Shown: piece after piece, positions 51,760 to 60,587 of the stretch | Numbering within the stretch: the stretch's first letter is position 1 | How the letters are laid out: every line of letters starts with the position of its first letter | DNA from: Treponema socranskii subsp. buccale | GTDB lineage: Bacteria; Spirochaetota; Spirochaetia; Treponematales; Treponemataceae | DNA length: 64,000 nt | Reading direction: 5' to 3' | Assembly (NCBI RefSeq): GCF_024181585.1 | Contig: NZ_CP054258.1 | Span: 1,674,001-1,738,000 of the forward strand | Made by a program: the position numbers and the translations under genes | Notes under the pieces: model-generated | Database searches by the model: none | What the model saw: the letters and a program-made list of their open reading frames with translations, nothing else | What the model was told of the DNA's origin: nothing

Positions 51760-53529
51760 TCATTCACCGTCCTTGAGCAGTGCCGCCGCTTCTTTTTGCA
51801 GTTTGCCGTTTTTTTGCGCGTAGAGTTCGTCGATCTTTTTTTCGATATCGGTAAACGAGTCGTCCTTCCACGTCGAATAGTTCCAGTCGATAAAGAGCTG
51901 GCGCAGAGAATTGAAATAAGAGCGCGCATCGTCTTTCGTCTTCAAATCGAAATCGGATCCGAGGATGCGAAGCACTTTTTCAAGCGTATAGGTTTGGCGT
52001 TCGACGCTGACCGAATTGTCGACTTCGTCGAAAGAGTTTTGCTGAAAATACACCGAATCGAGAAAATCGCTTTTGAGGTATTCGATATAATCTTCGGTCG
52101 TCGTTCCCTCTTCACCGACGACTTTCATCATCTGATTGACTTCCTGTCCGCTTCTGAAGAGAGCGCGTGCGAAATCGACCCGGTCTTCGCGGATAACGCT
52201 TTTGTATTTCGACCACGAATTGAGCGGGTCGATCGCGGGGTATTTTCGGGCATCGCTCCGCTCGCGCGCGAGTCCGTGAAAAGCGCCGACGACTTTGAGC
52301 GTCGCCTGCGTAACCGGTTCGTCGAAGTTGCCGCCGGCGGGAGAAACCGTACCGCCGATAGTAACCGAACCCGTTTTGCCGTCGCGCAGGCGCACGATAC
52401 CGGCGCGTTCGTAAAAGGCTGCGATATAGGATTCGAGGTAGGCGGGAAACGCTTCTTCGCCCGGAATCTCTTCGAGGCGGCCGCTCATTTCGCGCAGAGC
52501 CTGCGCCCAGCGAGAAGTGGAATCGGCAAGCAAAAGCACGTTGAGACCCATCTGGCGATAGTATTCGGCAAGCGTAACGCTCGTATAGACGGACGCTTCG
52601 CGAGAGGCGACGGGCATGGACGACGTATTGCAGATGATGATCGTCCGCTTCATGAGCGATTCTCCGGTACGCGGATCGATGAGCTTCGGAAAATCTTTGA
52701 TCGTTTCGACGACTTCGCCCGCACGCTCGCCGCAGGCTGCGATGATGACGATATCGACTTCGGCGTTGCGGCTCGTCGTATGCTGGATAACCGTTTTACC
52801 CGCGCCGAAGGGGCCGGGTATGCAATAGGTTCCGCCGAGCGCAACGGGAAAAAACGTATCGATGAGACGTATTTTCGTAACCATCGCGTCAGACGGCGCG
52901 AGGCGTTCGGCATAGCAGTCGACGGCGCGTTTTACCGGCCACTTGAACGTCATCGTAATCGTATGCGTCTCGCCCTTTTCGTCTTCGAGGACTGCGATTT
53001 CATCTTGAATCGTGTACGATCCCGCAGGTACGATTTTCTTTACGGTATAAGAGCCGTACATATCGAAGGGTACGAGAATTTTATGCGTAAAGGGGCCTTC
53101 GGGAACCGAGCCGACGGCATCTCCGCGGTATACAACATCGCCGACTTTTGCCGACGGCGTAAAATCCCACTTCGTCGCTTTGGAAAGAGGGTCGACGTAG
53201 ACGCCCCGCTCGAGAAAAAAGCCCGCCTGTTCCGCGACGAGCGGCAGCGGATTTTGCAAACCGTCGTACACTTGACCGAGCAAACCGGGACCGAGTTCGG
53301 CGCACAAAAGGTCGCCGTCGAATTCGACGGTATCGCCCGAACGTATGCCGTTCGTCATTTCGTAAATCTGCATTTGAGCGCCGTCGCCGCGTATACGGAT
53401 GACTTCGCCTTTGAGCCGTTTGCCTTCGACGTTTACGTAGCCGACTTCGTTCATCGAAATGTTGCCGTCAAAGGCTATCGAAACCATATTGCCGTTGACG
53501 CCGACTACTTTCGCTTTAGTACCCGTCAT
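51760..53529 (-). CDS. atpA: V-type ATPase catalytic subunit A (ATPase 2)
   Basis: A 589-residue catalytic subunit. Walker A is [12 protein letters not shown], followed by [62 protein letters not shown], and [16 protein letters not shown]. The start is ATG 53529 with GGGAG upstream; the 148-codon extension of the open frame overlaps the DUF2764 gene and is rejected. Confidence 0.97.
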   Translation of the reverse strand: MTGTKAKVVGVNGNMVSIAFDGNISMNEVGYVNVEGKRLKGEVIRIRGDGAQMQIYEMTNGIRSGDTVEFDGDLLCAELGPGLLGQVYDGLQNPLPLVAEQAGFFLERGVYVDPLSKATKWDFTPSAKVGDVVYRGDAVGSVPEGPFTHKILVPFDMYGSYTVKKIVPAGSYTIQDEIAVLEDEKGETHTITMTFKWPVKRAVDCYAERLAPSDAMVTKIRLIDTFFPVALGGTYCIPGPFGAGKTVIQHTTSRNAEVDIVIIAACGERAGEVVETIKDFPKLIDPRTGESLMKRTIIICNTSSMPVASREASVYTSVTLAEYYRQMGLNVLLLADSTSRWAQALREMSGRLEEIPGEEAFPAYLESYIAAFYERAGIVRLRDGKTGSVTIGGTVSPAGGNFDEPVTQATLKVVGAFHGLARERSDARKYPAIDPLNSWSKYKSVIREDRVDFARALFRSGQEVNQMMKVVGEEGTTTEDYIEYLKSDFLDSVYFQQNSFDEVDNSVSVERQTYTLEKVLRILGSDFDLKTKDDARSYFNSLRQLFIDWNYSTWKDDSFTDIEKKIDELYAQKNGKLQKEAAALLKDGE

Positions 53530-54062
53530 ATTGTTTCTCCCAGTATAGAATCGTACATAGTGCGGTATGCCAGAGTACCCGCTTCTTTGTTGAATTTTTT
53601 CATGCGCGCAGTGAGCAAAAGCCGTATGCCGTACTCGTAGACGGCATCGACGGAAAAGATATCCAAAGGACGAAGATTGTCGAGCACTCCGGTGCGGTAT
53701 TCGTATAAAAACTTTTCTGCGGAAAGAGGACTGTCCATACCGACTGCGGTACGGGCTGCCTGCATGATGTCGGCCGTACACGACGGCGGCACTTGCGGTG
53801 CGTCGCGCTTCATCTTTTGCGCGCGGACTTGCGCGAGCGCAAAACGGAGACTCCGCTCCCTGTCGTACCACGCATCGAGAAATTCCGAACCGGTCGGTTC
53901 CGGCTCTCTCGGCGGAACGAGCGAAAGAGCGTTTAAGACTTCGACTTCCGCTTTCGAAAGGAAGCGCGAACACAGATCGCGGTAATAGCTTTCCGTTATC
54001 GCAAGAGCGCGCTCGGCGTTTGAAATGTCGGGCAGCTGCGAAACGAGATAATATTGCTTCAC
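53526..54062 (-). CDS. DUF2764 protein, probable ATPase 2 subunit
   Basis: A 178-residue helical protein starting MKQYYLVSQLPDISNAERAL, matching the DUF2764 group found inside minimal bacterial V-ATPase operons. It lies between E and A with 4-base overlaps on both sides. Operon 2 has no C gene, so a socket (C-like) role is a reasonable inference but not shown by motifs. Confidence 0.8.
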   Translation of the reverse strand: MKQYYLVSQLPDISNAERALAITESYYRDLCSRFLSKAEVEVLNALSLVPPREPEPTGSEFLDAWYDRERSLRFALAQVRAQKMKRDAPQVPPSCTADIMQAARTAVGMDSPLSAEKFLYEYRTGVLDNLRPLDIFSVDAVYEYGIRLLLTARMKKFNKEAGTLAYRTMYDSILGETI

Positions 54063-54682
54063 TCGTTTGTCCCTTGAACGGCGCCTTTTAAGATGGCTGC
54101 AGTGCGCGGATTGACGTAGGCTGCGAACAATTCGGCAAGGGAATCCGAAGAATAATCGTAAAATGCCCTGCCGTCTTTAACTCCGATCCTGAAACCGGCC
54201 GCGAGCGTTTTATCGCTTTTGAGCACGAGCCCCTTTGCGATTTCGTCTTTGAGCGCGGACGTAAGAGCCGATTCGAGTTCTTTCAAATCCTTTTCGGAAA
54301 GCAAAACGGAAAGCTCTTCCGCATCGGCGTGTTTCGTCCACGCTTTTACCGTTTCGGGGATAAGATTTACGAGCAGCTCTTTCGAATACGCTTTCGCCGT
54401 TTCCGTCTTAATAATTCTGTCGAGCTCGGCGATAAGGGAATCACGGAACGACAAAATCATATTGCGTCCCGCCTGCGCGATCGCGTCTTCGCTCGCTTTT
54501 TCCATGCGCCCGGTTTCGGCTTTCGCATTTTTGATGATGCCTTCGGCTTTTTGCTCCGCATCGGAAACGACGGCTCGCGCTTTTTTTTCGGCGTCGGCGA
54601 GTATCTCGGCCGCAGAAGCTTCCGCGCTCGCCACTCCGTCTTTTTTTATTTTGTCGATCAATTCCTGCAACTGGACATCCAT
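54059..54682 (-). CDS. atpE: V-type ATPase subunit E (ATPase 2)
   Basis: A 207-residue peripheral-stalk protein. A long Ala/Glu/Lys-rich helix (residues 1-85, with ASAAEILADAEKKARAVVSD) precedes a globular C-terminal part ending with YSSDSLAELFAAYVNPRTAA. GAGGG precedes the ATG at 54682. First gene of operon 2. Confidence 0.9.
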   Translation of the reverse strand: MDVQLQELIDKIKKDGVASAEASAAEILADAEKKARAVVSDAEQKAEGIIKNAKAETGRMEKASEDAIAQAGRNMILSFRDSLIAELDRIIKTETAKAYSKELLVNLIPETVKAWTKHADAEELSVLLSEKDLKELESALTSALKDEIAKGLVLKSDKTLAAGFRIGVKDGRAFYDYSSDSLAELFAAYVNPRTAAILKGAVQGTNE

Positions 54683-54720
54683 ACAACCCTCGCTGTCTCG
54701 GTAAAATAAACGATAATGCA

Positions 54721-54749
54721 ATCATAACGCCAAACACAATTTAATACAA
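54721..54749 (-). promoter_or_regulatory. Promoter of the ATPase 2 operon
   Basis: Minus-strand TTGTAT (54749-54744), a 17-base spacer and TATGAT (54726-54721), 38 bases before the atpE start. Confidence 0.7.
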
Positions 54750-54809
54750 TGCCTCGATTGCGGCTTATCGAGGACATGTAATATTTTCGACATGCCTCGA
54801 TTGCGGCTT
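54749..54809. repeat. Duplicated 18-bp segment with hairpin at the galM 3' end
   Basis: ATGCCTCGATTGCGGCTT occurs at 54749-54766 and again at 54792-54809. The first copy forms the stem CCTCGAT / ATCGAGG (54752-54773). It may serve as the galM 3' end structure; there is no T-run. Confidence 0.6.
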
Positions 54810-54811
54810 TT

Positions 54812-55873
54812 CTACCGGTGAAATCCGTATACGGTAATCGATTCGTATTTTTTTCCGGGAAGCAAAACGCAGGACGGAAAGTGCGCGATGTTCGGAGACG
54901 CGGGGAAGCACTCGGTTTCAAGGCAGAGCGCTGCGTGCTTGCCGTAGATGCGCCCGTTTTTGCCGCGCACGGCTTTCAGCATATTGCCGGTATAAAGCTG
55001 TATGCCTTCCGCATTCGTATCGACCGTCATCGTCCTGCCGGATTCGGGATCACACAATTGTGCAACTCGGATGATTTTTTCAGCCGATTCGGGAACTCCG
55101 GAGCTTCCGTTTTTTCCGTCGTAGACTCTCGTGACAAAGCAGTCGTCGTAACCCGTCCCCGTTTTTTTGATATCGCGGCCGATGCGCTTTTCTTTTAAAA
55201 AATCGTAAGCGCTATCCTTTACGGAAAGAATTTTTCCGGTCGGAATCAAAGCGCTCGTAGTTTCAAGATAAGAAGGACAATCGAGTTTTAAAACATGATT
55301 TTCGATCGTACCTTTCCCCGCAAGATTAAAATACGAATGATTGGTGAGGTTTACGGGACAGGCTTTATCGCTCGATGCCGTATAACGGCACGTAAGATTA
55401 TCTTTTTCGTCGAGGATGTAGCGCACTTTTACGCGCATAGTTCCGGGAAAGCCCTGCTCGCCGTCTTTTGAAACGCGCGTAAACTCGACTCCCGCGCCTC
55501 TTTCGGTCGAAACGGTTTTCGCTTTCCACACTTTTTTGTCCCAGCCGTCAAAACCTCCGTGCAGCATATTGCGTCCGTCGTTTTTATCGAGCGTACAGCG
55601 TTTACCGTCAAGCGAAAATGAAGCATTTTTAATTCTGTTTGCAAAACGCCCGACAAAAGCGCCGAAATAGCTCGTATCGTAAATATAGCCTTCGAGCGTC
55701 GAATAACCGAGTACGACGTCGGTTTCGCTGCCGTCCGAATCGCGCAGCACGATACTCGTAATTCTGCAGCCGTAATCCGTAACGGAAAAGGACATGTGTT
55801 TATTTTTGACGGTAAAAAGCGAAACCTTTGTTCCGTCGGAAAGCACTCCGAAATTTTGCACCGTTGTTTTCAT
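54812..55873 (-). CDS. galM: Aldose 1-epimerase (mutarotase)
   Basis: A 353-residue enzyme that interconverts the anomers of aldoses such as galactose. It has the GalM landmarks YGCRITSIVLRDSDG, VGRFANRIKNASFSLDGKRC (sugar-binding Arg), NMLHGGFDGWDKKVW (His), NLTNHSYFNLAGKG (catalytic His) and LCLETECFPASPN (catalytic Glu). The ATG at 55873 has GGGGGAAG upstream. No sugar-operon partners are adjacent; it follows the flagellar block by about 60 bases. Confidence 0.94.
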   Translation of the reverse strand: MKTTVQNFGVLSDGTKVSLFTVKNKHMSFSVTDYGCRITSIVLRDSDGSETDVVLGYSTLEGYIYDTSYFGAFVGRFANRIKNASFSLDGKRCTLDKNDGRNMLHGGFDGWDKKVWKAKTVSTERGAGVEFTRVSKDGEQGFPGTMRVKVRYILDEKDNLTCRYTASSDKACPVNLTNHSYFNLAGKGTIENHVLKLDCPSYLETTSALIPTGKILSVKDSAYDFLKEKRIGRDIKKTGTGYDDCFVTRVYDGKNGSSGVPESAEKIIRVAQLCDPESGRTMTVDTNAEGIQLYTGNMLKAVRGKNGRIYGKHAALCLETECFPASPNIAHFPSCVLLPGKKYESITVYGFHR

Positions 55874-55933
55874 ATCTTCCCCCATAAAAATTTTTGAACG
55901 CTTCTAAAATCCGACCGCGTTTTTAGAGATGTC

Positions 55934-56608
55934 TTATTGCATATCGAGTATCATCTGCACTTCGGTTTTCGAACACGAAAGTTGTTTTGCGATTTGTTCG
56001 ATCGTAAGTCCCATTTCCGACATTTCGAGCACTTGCTTCGTAAAATTCTTTTTCGGTACCACGGGCGTATCCGAAAAATACACGTCGGGTTTTATAACCG
56101 GCACTTTCGCATACGACGTTCCGTCGCCCATCACGTTCATCTCGGCCTTTGTGTGCACTTCTTCCTGCTTGTCGTCGAAAAGCGAATGCTGTGTTTCCGT
56201 GAGCGCCTCCCCTTCTCCCGTTACGGTATAGGATGCGTCGGGGGCGGGACGGGAACGGGGAGCATTTTTTTTGTAAGTATTCGCGGCGCGTCGGGAGGTT
56301 TCGGGAACCGTCTTTTTTTCAAGCGTATCGCGGAGAGCGGACAACGATTTTTTTTTCGCTTCTTCGCTTTGAGCAAGCGCAATTCTTTTATCGGCTTCTT
56401 CGATGAGGCGTTTCAACCGCTTTGTTCTGTCGTCGATGATATCGATCGCGCGGACGGTGTTGTTGTTGATGTCGCGGATCATATTGTCCATTTCGGCTTT
56501 CGTTTTTTCGATGACGTCGTCGGCCGAAAAGAGGCGCTTAAAGCGGACTGTAAAGACGATCCACAAAGCGATATTGATTGCAACGATCGCAAATAATACT
56601 GCCGGCAC
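55934..56608 (-). CDS. Hypothetical membrane-anchored coiled-coil protein with C-terminal HTH-like segment
   Basis: A 224-residue protein: N-terminal membrane helix (VLFAIVAINIALWIVFTV), a coiled coil (DDVIEKTKAEMDNMIRDINN onward), a disordered middle, and a C-terminal segment EMGLTIEQIAKQLSCSKTEVQMILDM that reads like a helix-turn-helix. Last gene in the chain sigma factor - fapA - 111-aa gene - this gene. Function unknown; its place suggests a flagellar or envelope link. Confidence 0.7.
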   Translation of the reverse strand: MPAVLFAIVAINIALWIVFTVRFKRLFSADDVIEKTKAEMDNMIRDINNNTVRAIDIIDDRTKRLKRLIEEADKRIALAQSEEAKKKSLSALRDTLEKKTVPETSRRAANTYKKNAPRSRPAPDASYTVTGEGEALTETQHSLFDDKQEEVHTKAEMNVMGDGTSYAKVPVIKPDVYFSDTPVVPKKNFTKQVLEMSEMGLTIEQIAKQLSCSKTEVQMILDMQ

Positions 56609-56610
56609 GC

Positions 56611-56946
56611 TTACCTCGTAATATCTATGTGCTGACCGATATAGGATTCCCGTACGGCGCGCTCACGCCCTTCGTCTTTTTTTTCGCGCCCTCCGCCCTT
56701 GCCCCTCTCTTCACTCTCACCGCGAGAAGAGGATGCGCCGTCGTTTTTTACGGCGCGCGATTCGGCTTCCGATTCGTCGGATGCGGGACGGGAGACGCGA
56801 TCGACTTCTTCCAAATTCTCGCGCACGATATTTTGCTGCTGCATCGCTTCGGCAAGCCTGCCGCCGTCCTGGGCTTGCGCGGCATTCTGCGCGATATTCG
56901 CCATTTGAGAATACATCGTCTGTAAATCAATTGGTTGTATAGCCAT
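56611..56946 (-). CDS. Small hydrophilic protein of the flagellar block
   Basis: A 111-residue protein. Its start AIQPIDLQTMYSQMANIAQN looks ordered. The rest is strongly charged and Gly/Ser/Glu-rich, ending YIGQHIDITR. It overlaps the fapA 3' end by 20 bases and sits 2 bases before the next gene, so it is part of that transcript. Family not named with confidence. Confidence 0.65.
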   Translation of the reverse strand: MAIQPIDLQTMYSQMANIAQNAAQAQDGGRLAEAMQQQNIVRENLEEVDRVSRPASDESEAESRAVKNDGASSSRGESEERGKGGGREKKDEGRERAVRESYIGQHIDITR

Positions 56947-58891
56947 CGGGACCCTTTATTTTAGATGCGGCTTCGTATTTACCGCGCTTGACAAAATTGT
57001 TTTCGAAATAGAACGTTACGCCCGACACTTCGTTGTGCACTTCGTCGAGCACGTCGCGCACGTAGATCTTCACTCCCGCGTACACCGTTCCCGACGCTTT
57101 CACTTTTCCGACCGCTTTCAATTCACGCAAGTGCCCCTGCAGTTTTTGAATCTCTTCGGTCATCTCCGCCGATTCGGAATCGATCTGCGCTTTACGCTCT
57201 TTGAGTTTATTGAGATTATCTTCTTTTTCTTTCGGGAGCGATCGGCGTATCTTTTTTTGATTTTCGAGCGTCGAAATATCGAGTTCGATATTTTCAAGCT
57301 CTTTGACGAGCGCTCCCTGTTTTTCCTGTAAGCTGTCGAGGCGCTGCTTCGCTCTCGGATCGAATCCCACTTCGAGTATCGTTTCCGCTCCCCCTCCCGG
57401 AGAGCCGATGCTCTTTGCGGAAATCTCTTCCGTCGCAAACAAGTGCCCGCCCATAATCTGCGCTTTTTTCCCGGTCAAAACGATGTTCTTCATCGCCATG
57501 ACTTCCGAATTCATAATGCTGTCGGTCACGATGACCGACTCGTCGACTTCGACTTTCGCCGCCTGTATGAATTTCGCCCACAGCGATTTTTTGCTTTTCA
57601 GCGTGCCGCCGTTTTTGCCGAATACGCCCTGCTGCACGATGATATTGCCGCCCGCATTGATTTTACAGTTGCCGACCGTACCGCCGACTTCGATATTGCC
57701 CGATGCGTCGACGTTAAAGCCGTCTTCGACGTTCCCGCGGATGATGACGGAACCGAGAAATTTGATGTTTCCCGTTTTGATGTTGACGCTCATAAGCTGG
57801 AGTACGGGCTCCACCGTAATCTTCCCTGCAAAGAGCATAACCTGACCGTCGGTATCGGCAATGACCGTCATACCGTCGGAAGCGAGCGAAACGTTTTGTC
57901 CGAGCGGAATCGGTATATCCTTTCCGTTTTTCGCTTCGGTATAGCGCCCCAAGAGCGTTTTGCCGGGCTTTCCCTTTTCTGCGGGAATTTTTTGTGCAAG
58001 GCGTCCGCCTTTGATGACGTTTTGTATGAGGTTCAACTCTTTAAAATCGACCTGCCCCGTCGCAGACTCCGTCGCGCGCAGCTTTTTCGGATCCGTTTCG
58101 AAATCGTACGCGATGTATGCATCCCTCCCGTCCTGTGCGGGAGTGCCTGCAGCGACTTCGTACGGAGTTTCGTAGACGGGATCGTCGACAAACGCTTCGA
58201 TTTTATCTTCTTCAAAACCGGTGACGACACCCTGAGCGCGAAGCGCCCGCTCGATCATCGAATAGGAAACGTCGGCGCCGCTCATCGAAGGAGCCGATAC
58301 GACGATTTCCGCTTTCATTTCGTCGCTTGAAATGCTCACCGAAACGCTCGCGTCTCCGGCGGCTATGTGTTTGTACGTGCCGACTTCTTTATAGTGACCG
58401 GCCGTACCCTGTTTGATATATTTTTTTACAAGGTCGTCTTCCACGGAAACCGTGTCCGGCCGCATAAGCGCCTGCATCACGTCTTTGCCGTCGACGGCTT
58501 TTCCCGTTCCCGAAGGAAGCAGCACTTTGAGCATGATTCTGTCGCCGAAGTGACGGACATAATACGCGCCGTCTCTGTCGATTACTTTTTGTTCGGTCGA
58601 TTCTTCATCCGCTCCGAAAAGGTCGTCCTTTGCCGACTTCCGTTTTGCGTGAAGGGCATTCGGATTTTCATAGATACGAAGCCGCCACGGCTTTTTTCCG
58701 AAACCGAGAAAACCGCTGCTTCCCTTTTCGACGACTTCGTATTCGAGATCGGCGGCTTTCGTGTCGAGCTGAACGGCGGCATCGGCGAGCGCTTCATCGA
58801 TGCTTTCGGCATGGACGTCGACATTGTGCAGCTGCTTGTCGCGTTCCAAGAGATGCTGCATATCCGCACGTATTTTCTCGAGCGATACCAT
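56927..58891 (-). CDS. FapA/DUF342 protein with N-terminal Jag-type domain
   Basis: A 654-residue protein. Residues 20-75 (VHAESIDEALADAAVQLDTK, then KGSSGFLGFGKKPWRLRIYE) look like a Jag_N domain. The middle holds a DUF342 region with repeated beta-helix-like turns (GNVEDGFNVDASGNIEVGGT, then KINAGGNIIVQQGVFGKNGG). A coiled coil (about 500-585) follows. DUF342 proteins are linked to flagellar assembly (FapA/FlaA-type naming) and polarity. It starts at the ATG that overlaps the stop of the sigma gene (ATGTGATG). Confidence 0.88.
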   Translation of the reverse strand: MVSLEKIRADMQHLLERDKQLHNVDVHAESIDEALADAAVQLDTKAADLEYEVVEKGSSGFLGFGKKPWRLRIYENPNALHAKRKSAKDDLFGADEESTEQKVIDRDGAYYVRHFGDRIMLKVLLPSGTGKAVDGKDVMQALMRPDTVSVEDDLVKKYIKQGTAGHYKEVGTYKHIAAGDASVSVSISSDEMKAEIVVSAPSMSGADVSYSMIERALRAQGVVTGFEEDKIEAFVDDPVYETPYEVAAGTPAQDGRDAYIAYDFETDPKKLRATESATGQVDFKELNLIQNVIKGGRLAQKIPAEKGKPGKTLLGRYTEAKNGKDIPIPLGQNVSLASDGMTVIADTDGQVMLFAGKITVEPVLQLMSVNIKTGNIKFLGSVIIRGNVEDGFNVDASGNIEVGGTVGNCKINAGGNIIVQQGVFGKNGGTLKSKKSLWAKFIQAAKVEVDESVIVTDSIMNSEVMAMKNIVLTGKKAQIMGGHLFATEEISAKSIGSPGGGAETILEVGFDPRAKQRLDSLQEKQGALVKELENIELDISTLENQKKIRRSLPKEKEDNLNKLKERKAQIDSESAEMTEEIQKLQGHLRELKAVGKVKASGTVYAGVKIYVRDVLDEVHNEVSGVTFYFENNFVKRGKYEAASKIKGPDGYTTN

Positions 58892-59679
58892 CACATGATT
58901 CCTTTCCTGAGATTCGTCAACTTCGCGCGCATTCTGAGATTCGCTTTCGTATGCAGCTGGGAAATGCGCGATTCGCTTACGTTGAGCACTTGCCCGATTT
59001 CTTTAAACGTCAAATCTTCATGATAATACAAAACGATGACCATCTTTTCTTTTTCCGGCAATTCGTTGATGGCCTGCACGATAACTCTTTTAATCTCTTC
59101 GCGTTCGACGATCGCATCGGGGTTCATGCTCGACGGAGATTCGATGCTGTCTCCGATCGACGTGTTTGCAGAATCGTCCCCGCCGTGCCATACATCGCTC
59201 AAAGAGAGGACGCTCGTTCCCGACACTTTCATGATGATGCGGTGATAATCGTCTTCGCTTACGCCGAGCGATTCCGCGATTTCCGCATCGCTCGCCGTCC
59301 GTCCGAGCCGCGCTTCGAGCGTATTGATCGCATCTTCTATTTCACGAGATTTTTGCCGAACGGAACGCGGCACCCAATCGATCTGTCTGAGCTCGTCGAA
59401 GATGGCGCCGCGAATTCGGGTGACGGCGTATGTTTTAAATTTGACGTTTTTCGACGGATCGTATTTTTCGATCGCGTCGAGCAGACCGAATTGCCCGAAA
59501 CCGACGAGATCGTCGAATTCGACACTGCCGGGCATACCGACGGACACCTTCCCGGCAACGTATTTTACAAGCGGCATATACTGCCGTATAAACGCGTCGC
59601 GCAGTGCCTGCGATTTCGTCTTTCGGTATTCTTCCCAGAGTCTGTCTTCTTCTTTTTCGTCGTTTACCGGATCTGCCAT
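58891..59679 (-). CDS. RNA polymerase sigma factor, FliA/WhiG type
   Basis: A 262-residue sigma-28-class factor that directs late flagellar and chemotaxis genes. Region 2 reads FDDLVGFGQFGLLDAIEKYD and FKTYAVTRIRGAIFDELRQIDWVPRSVRQK. Region 4 reads LPEKEKMVIVLYYHEDLTFKEIGQVLNVSESRISQLHTKA. The ATG at 59679 is chosen with AGGTG upstream; a GTG three codons earlier is possible. It lies between a membrane protein and fapA. Confidence 0.95.
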   Translation of the reverse strand: MADPVNDEKEEDRLWEEYRKTKSQALRDAFIRQYMPLVKYVAGKVSVGMPGSVEFDDLVGFGQFGLLDAIEKYDPSKNVKFKTYAVTRIRGAIFDELRQIDWVPRSVRQKSREIEDAINTLEARLGRTASDAEIAESLGVSEDDYHRIIMKVSGTSVLSLSDVWHGGDDSANTSIGDSIESPSSMNPDAIVEREEIKRVIVQAINELPEKEKMVIVLYYHEDLTFKEIGQVLNVSESRISQLHTKANLRMRAKLTNLRKGIM

Positions 59680-59693
59680 ACTATGCACCTTTA

Positions 59694-60425
59694 TTAAGTT
59701 TCGTTATCCTTTGCCAGCGCAGTGCTTATCGCCTTCGCCATAAGCGTCGTATCCTTTTCACTGTATTTACTCGCCTTATCGGATTTTTTCGTTTTGTCCG
59801 ACGCTGCGGAAAAAGCGGTATCTTCGACGATTTCTCCGGACGGAGTCAAATCTTCAATGTCGGGCAAATCGTCGAGCGTATCGTCTTTGAGCGAAAAACC
59901 GTCGTCGGAATCGACTCCCGCTTCTTTTCCGGAAAGCGTCCCGGCACTCTCATGCAGCCCTACGGGAACAAAACCGTCATCCGACTGTTCCGTCCGATCG
60001 TCCGACGAAGCGCCGCCGTCCGCCGCATGGATCGTATCGATGCTTTCGCCCGAAGAAGCGGCAGCACGATTTTCTTTTTCTCCGTCCGAATAATCTTCTT
60101 TGTTCAGCATCTGACGGTTTCCGCCGACATCGAATTCGGGAGACCCCTCTTCCGTCGGAAGATCTTCGTCCTGCACGACGATATCGACATTGTTTCCCGT
60201 CGTTTCGCGCTGCACATCTCCCTCACCTCCCGCCGATGCGTCGATACGTAAAAACGTCGTACCGATAAACCGCACGGCAAATCCCACGAGGGCAAACACC
60301 GCGGCAAAGATAAAAGCGTAGAGCAATATACGTCCGATACCGCCGCGAGAAAAAAAGCCGAAGAAAAAAGAGATGAGAAAGCCTGCGAGAGCAAAACCTG
60401 CGATAAACCGAACCTGCTTCACCAC
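59694..60425 (-). CDS. Hypothetical membrane protein with long acidic tail
   Basis: A 243-residue protein. Two membrane helices (FIAGFALAGFLISFFFGFF and RILLYAFIFAAVFALVGFAV) are followed by about 180 acidic, Ser-rich, probably disordered residues. The very C-terminus DTTLMAKAISTALAKDNE resembles the C-terminal segment of flagellar-locus proteins in spirochaetes. First gene behind its own promoter and 14 bases before the sigma gene. Confidence 0.7.
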   Translation of the reverse strand: MVKQVRFIAGFALAGFLISFFFGFFSRGGIGRILLYAFIFAAVFALVGFAVRFIGTTFLRIDASAGGEGDVQRETTGNNVDIVVQDEDLPTEEGSPEFDVGGNRQMLNKEDYSDGEKENRAAASSGESIDTIHAADGGASSDDRTEQSDDGFVPVGLHESAGTLSGKEAGVDSDDGFSLKDDTLDDLPDIEDLTPSGEIVEDTAFSAASDKTKKSDKASKYSEKDTTLMAKAISTALAKDNET

Positions 60426-60449
60426 ACCCCCTAAAAACTTTTATTACTT

Positions 60450-60478
60450 ATTATATTCTCATAATAATAAAAATACAA
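60450..60478 (-). promoter_or_regulatory. Promoter of the membrane protein - sigma - fapA transcript
   Basis: Minus-strand TTGTAT (60478-60473), a 17-base spacer and TATAAT (60455-60450), followed by AGGGGG just before the start at 60425. The rest of 60479-60587 contains a 7-bp stem GGAGAAT / ATTCTCC (about 60539-60570), which could end the flhG transcript. Confidence 0.7.
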
Positions 60479-60587
60479 TGCCGCTTCGCGGCCGCACCGC
60501 TGATTTTCCGCACGCGCTCTCGTACCCGCAACACAGTCGGAGAATGCCCGCCGCGTGCCGTACATTCTCCGTTTCAAAGCTGCATGT

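Noticed and set aside
51694-53640. A 648-codon open frame on the plus strand across atpA/atpB of ATPase 2
   Set aside because: It is antisense to two unmistakable ATPase genes, has no protein motifs and mirrors their codon bias. The long antisense frames at 32597-34078, 19338-20621 and 23424-24470 are rejected for the same reason.
53530-53973. An N-terminal extension of ATPase 2 subunit A
   Set aside because: It overlaps the DUF2764 gene in another frame; the ATG at 53529 with GGGAG gives the normal family start.
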